DNA of 64,000 nucleotides, taken from contig NZ_JAQSDR010000012.1 in NCBI RefSeq assembly GCF_029946005.1, forward strand, positions 124,001 to 188,000. The letters run 5' to 3'. The position numbers and the translations under genes were made by a program. This DNA comes from Aquabacterium sp. Its GTDB lineage: Bacteria > Pseudomonadota > Gammaproteobacteria > Burkholderiales > Burkholderiaceae_C. This document shows positions 63,701 through 64,000 of this stretch, piece by piece (the first letter of the stretch is position 1; every line of letters begins with the position of its first letter). The notes below the pieces were generated by a model that saw only the letters and a program-made list of their open reading frames with translations, ran no database searches and was not told where the DNA came from.

Positions 63701-64000
63701 TCAGCTCCTGGCCTTGTTCTGCTCCGCCACCAGCGCGGGGTTGAAGCGCGGATCGTTGTACATCTTGAACTGGCGGTAGACCTTGAAATAGGCGCGGCCT
63801 GCCTGGGTGTCGGAAATCAAGGCATCAAGGCAATCGCCCAGGTCGGCGCGCTGTTGCAGCAGTTTTTCCAGTTTGACTTGGCTGCTGCTTCGGTGATCGG
63901 CGTCCACATCGGTGCGCAAGGTTTGGGCGCGCATGGCGTGGATTTTGAGGGCCATGATGGACATGCGGTCGATGATGCTGCCGGCGGTCTCGCTGTTCAG
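63701..64000 (-). CDS. DUF4254 family protein (partial, 5' end outside window)
   Basis: The last 99 residues are visible: LNSETAGSIIDRMSIMALKI and HAMRAQTLRTDVDADH, then a coiled-coil and YRQFKMYNDPRFNPALV at the end, all typical of DUF4254 proteins encoded in LPS-core loci next to heptosyltransferases. Biochemical role not established. The gene continues past base 64000. Confidence 0.85.
   Translation of the reverse strand: MNSETAGSIIDRMSIMALKIHAMRAQTLRTDVDADHRSSSQVKLEKLLQQRADLGDCLDALISDTQAGRAYFKVYRQFKMYNDPRFNPALVAEQNKARS

Overview
The window looks like chromosomal DNA of a Burkholderiales bacterium, most likely Comamonadaceae. Supporting signs are the GC-rich coding style, the housekeeping order yacG-zapD-coaE-pilD-pilC-pilB, the msbA-waaC-DUF4254 lipopolysaccharide genes, a tmRNA whose tag ends FALAA, and best-fit family resemblances throughout. 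The assignment rests on gene content only; no search was run.

Layout. 1-0.8 kb: end of a nitrate/sulfonate-type ABC permease operon. 1-9.1 kb: ordinary metabolic and small genes (an Old Yellow Enzyme, a PBP5-type carboxypeptidase, a YfcG-like glutathione transferase, CreA, an EamA exporter with a histidine-rich tail, YggL, and a TMEM165/GDT1 manganese exporter behind a yybP-ykoY manganese riboswitch). 9.42-15.37 kb: a 5.9-kb AT-richer mobile element inserted in the 3' end of ssrA. It is bounded by a 17-bp direct repeat, has paired 9-bp repeats near each end, and carries a tyrosine integrase, a serine recombinase, a lipoprotein, three small unknown genes and a protein resembling Rep_trans-type replication initiators with a hairpin cluster next to it. 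15.35-24.1 kb: ssrA, argJ, a LytS/LytTR-type two-component system, a TRAP large permease and secA. 24.2-30.0 kb: a TonB receptor, an M23 peptidase, a DciA-like protein, and a rubredoxin reductase-rubredoxin-rubrerythrin set. 30.0-30.9 kb: a decayed AAA/DUF4143 ATPase.

31.0-54.8 kb is a large exopolysaccharide/O-antigen-type locus in two convergent arms meeting at about 41.89 kb. The rightward arm has an SLBB export protein, a Wzz-like protein, an acetyltransferase, a Wzx-like flippase, a GT-B-like protein, a Wzy/EpsG-like polymerase, a transglutaminase-like protein and a methyltransferase; a glycosyltransferase gene (34763-35896) points the other way inside it. The leftward arm has a WecA/WbpL-like initiating transferase, a TviB/WbpO-type UDP-sugar dehydrogenase, a WbpP-type epimerase, a run of GT4 glycosyltransferases, an asparagine-synthase-like amidotransferase, an internally deleted acyltransferase, a GT-A-like transferase, a methyltransferase and another GT4. 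The dehydrogenase, epimerase and amidotransferase together suggest N-acetylhexosaminuronic acid, possibly in its amide form, in the repeat unit (inference).

54.9-64 kb is core again: yacG-zapD-coaE-pilD-pilC-pilB, msbA, waaC, a BrnT-like toxin/antitoxin pair and the end of a DUF4254 gene. The most novel-looking part is the ssrA-integrated element; the transglutaminase-like gene and the two gene remnants in and beside the polysaccharide locus come next.
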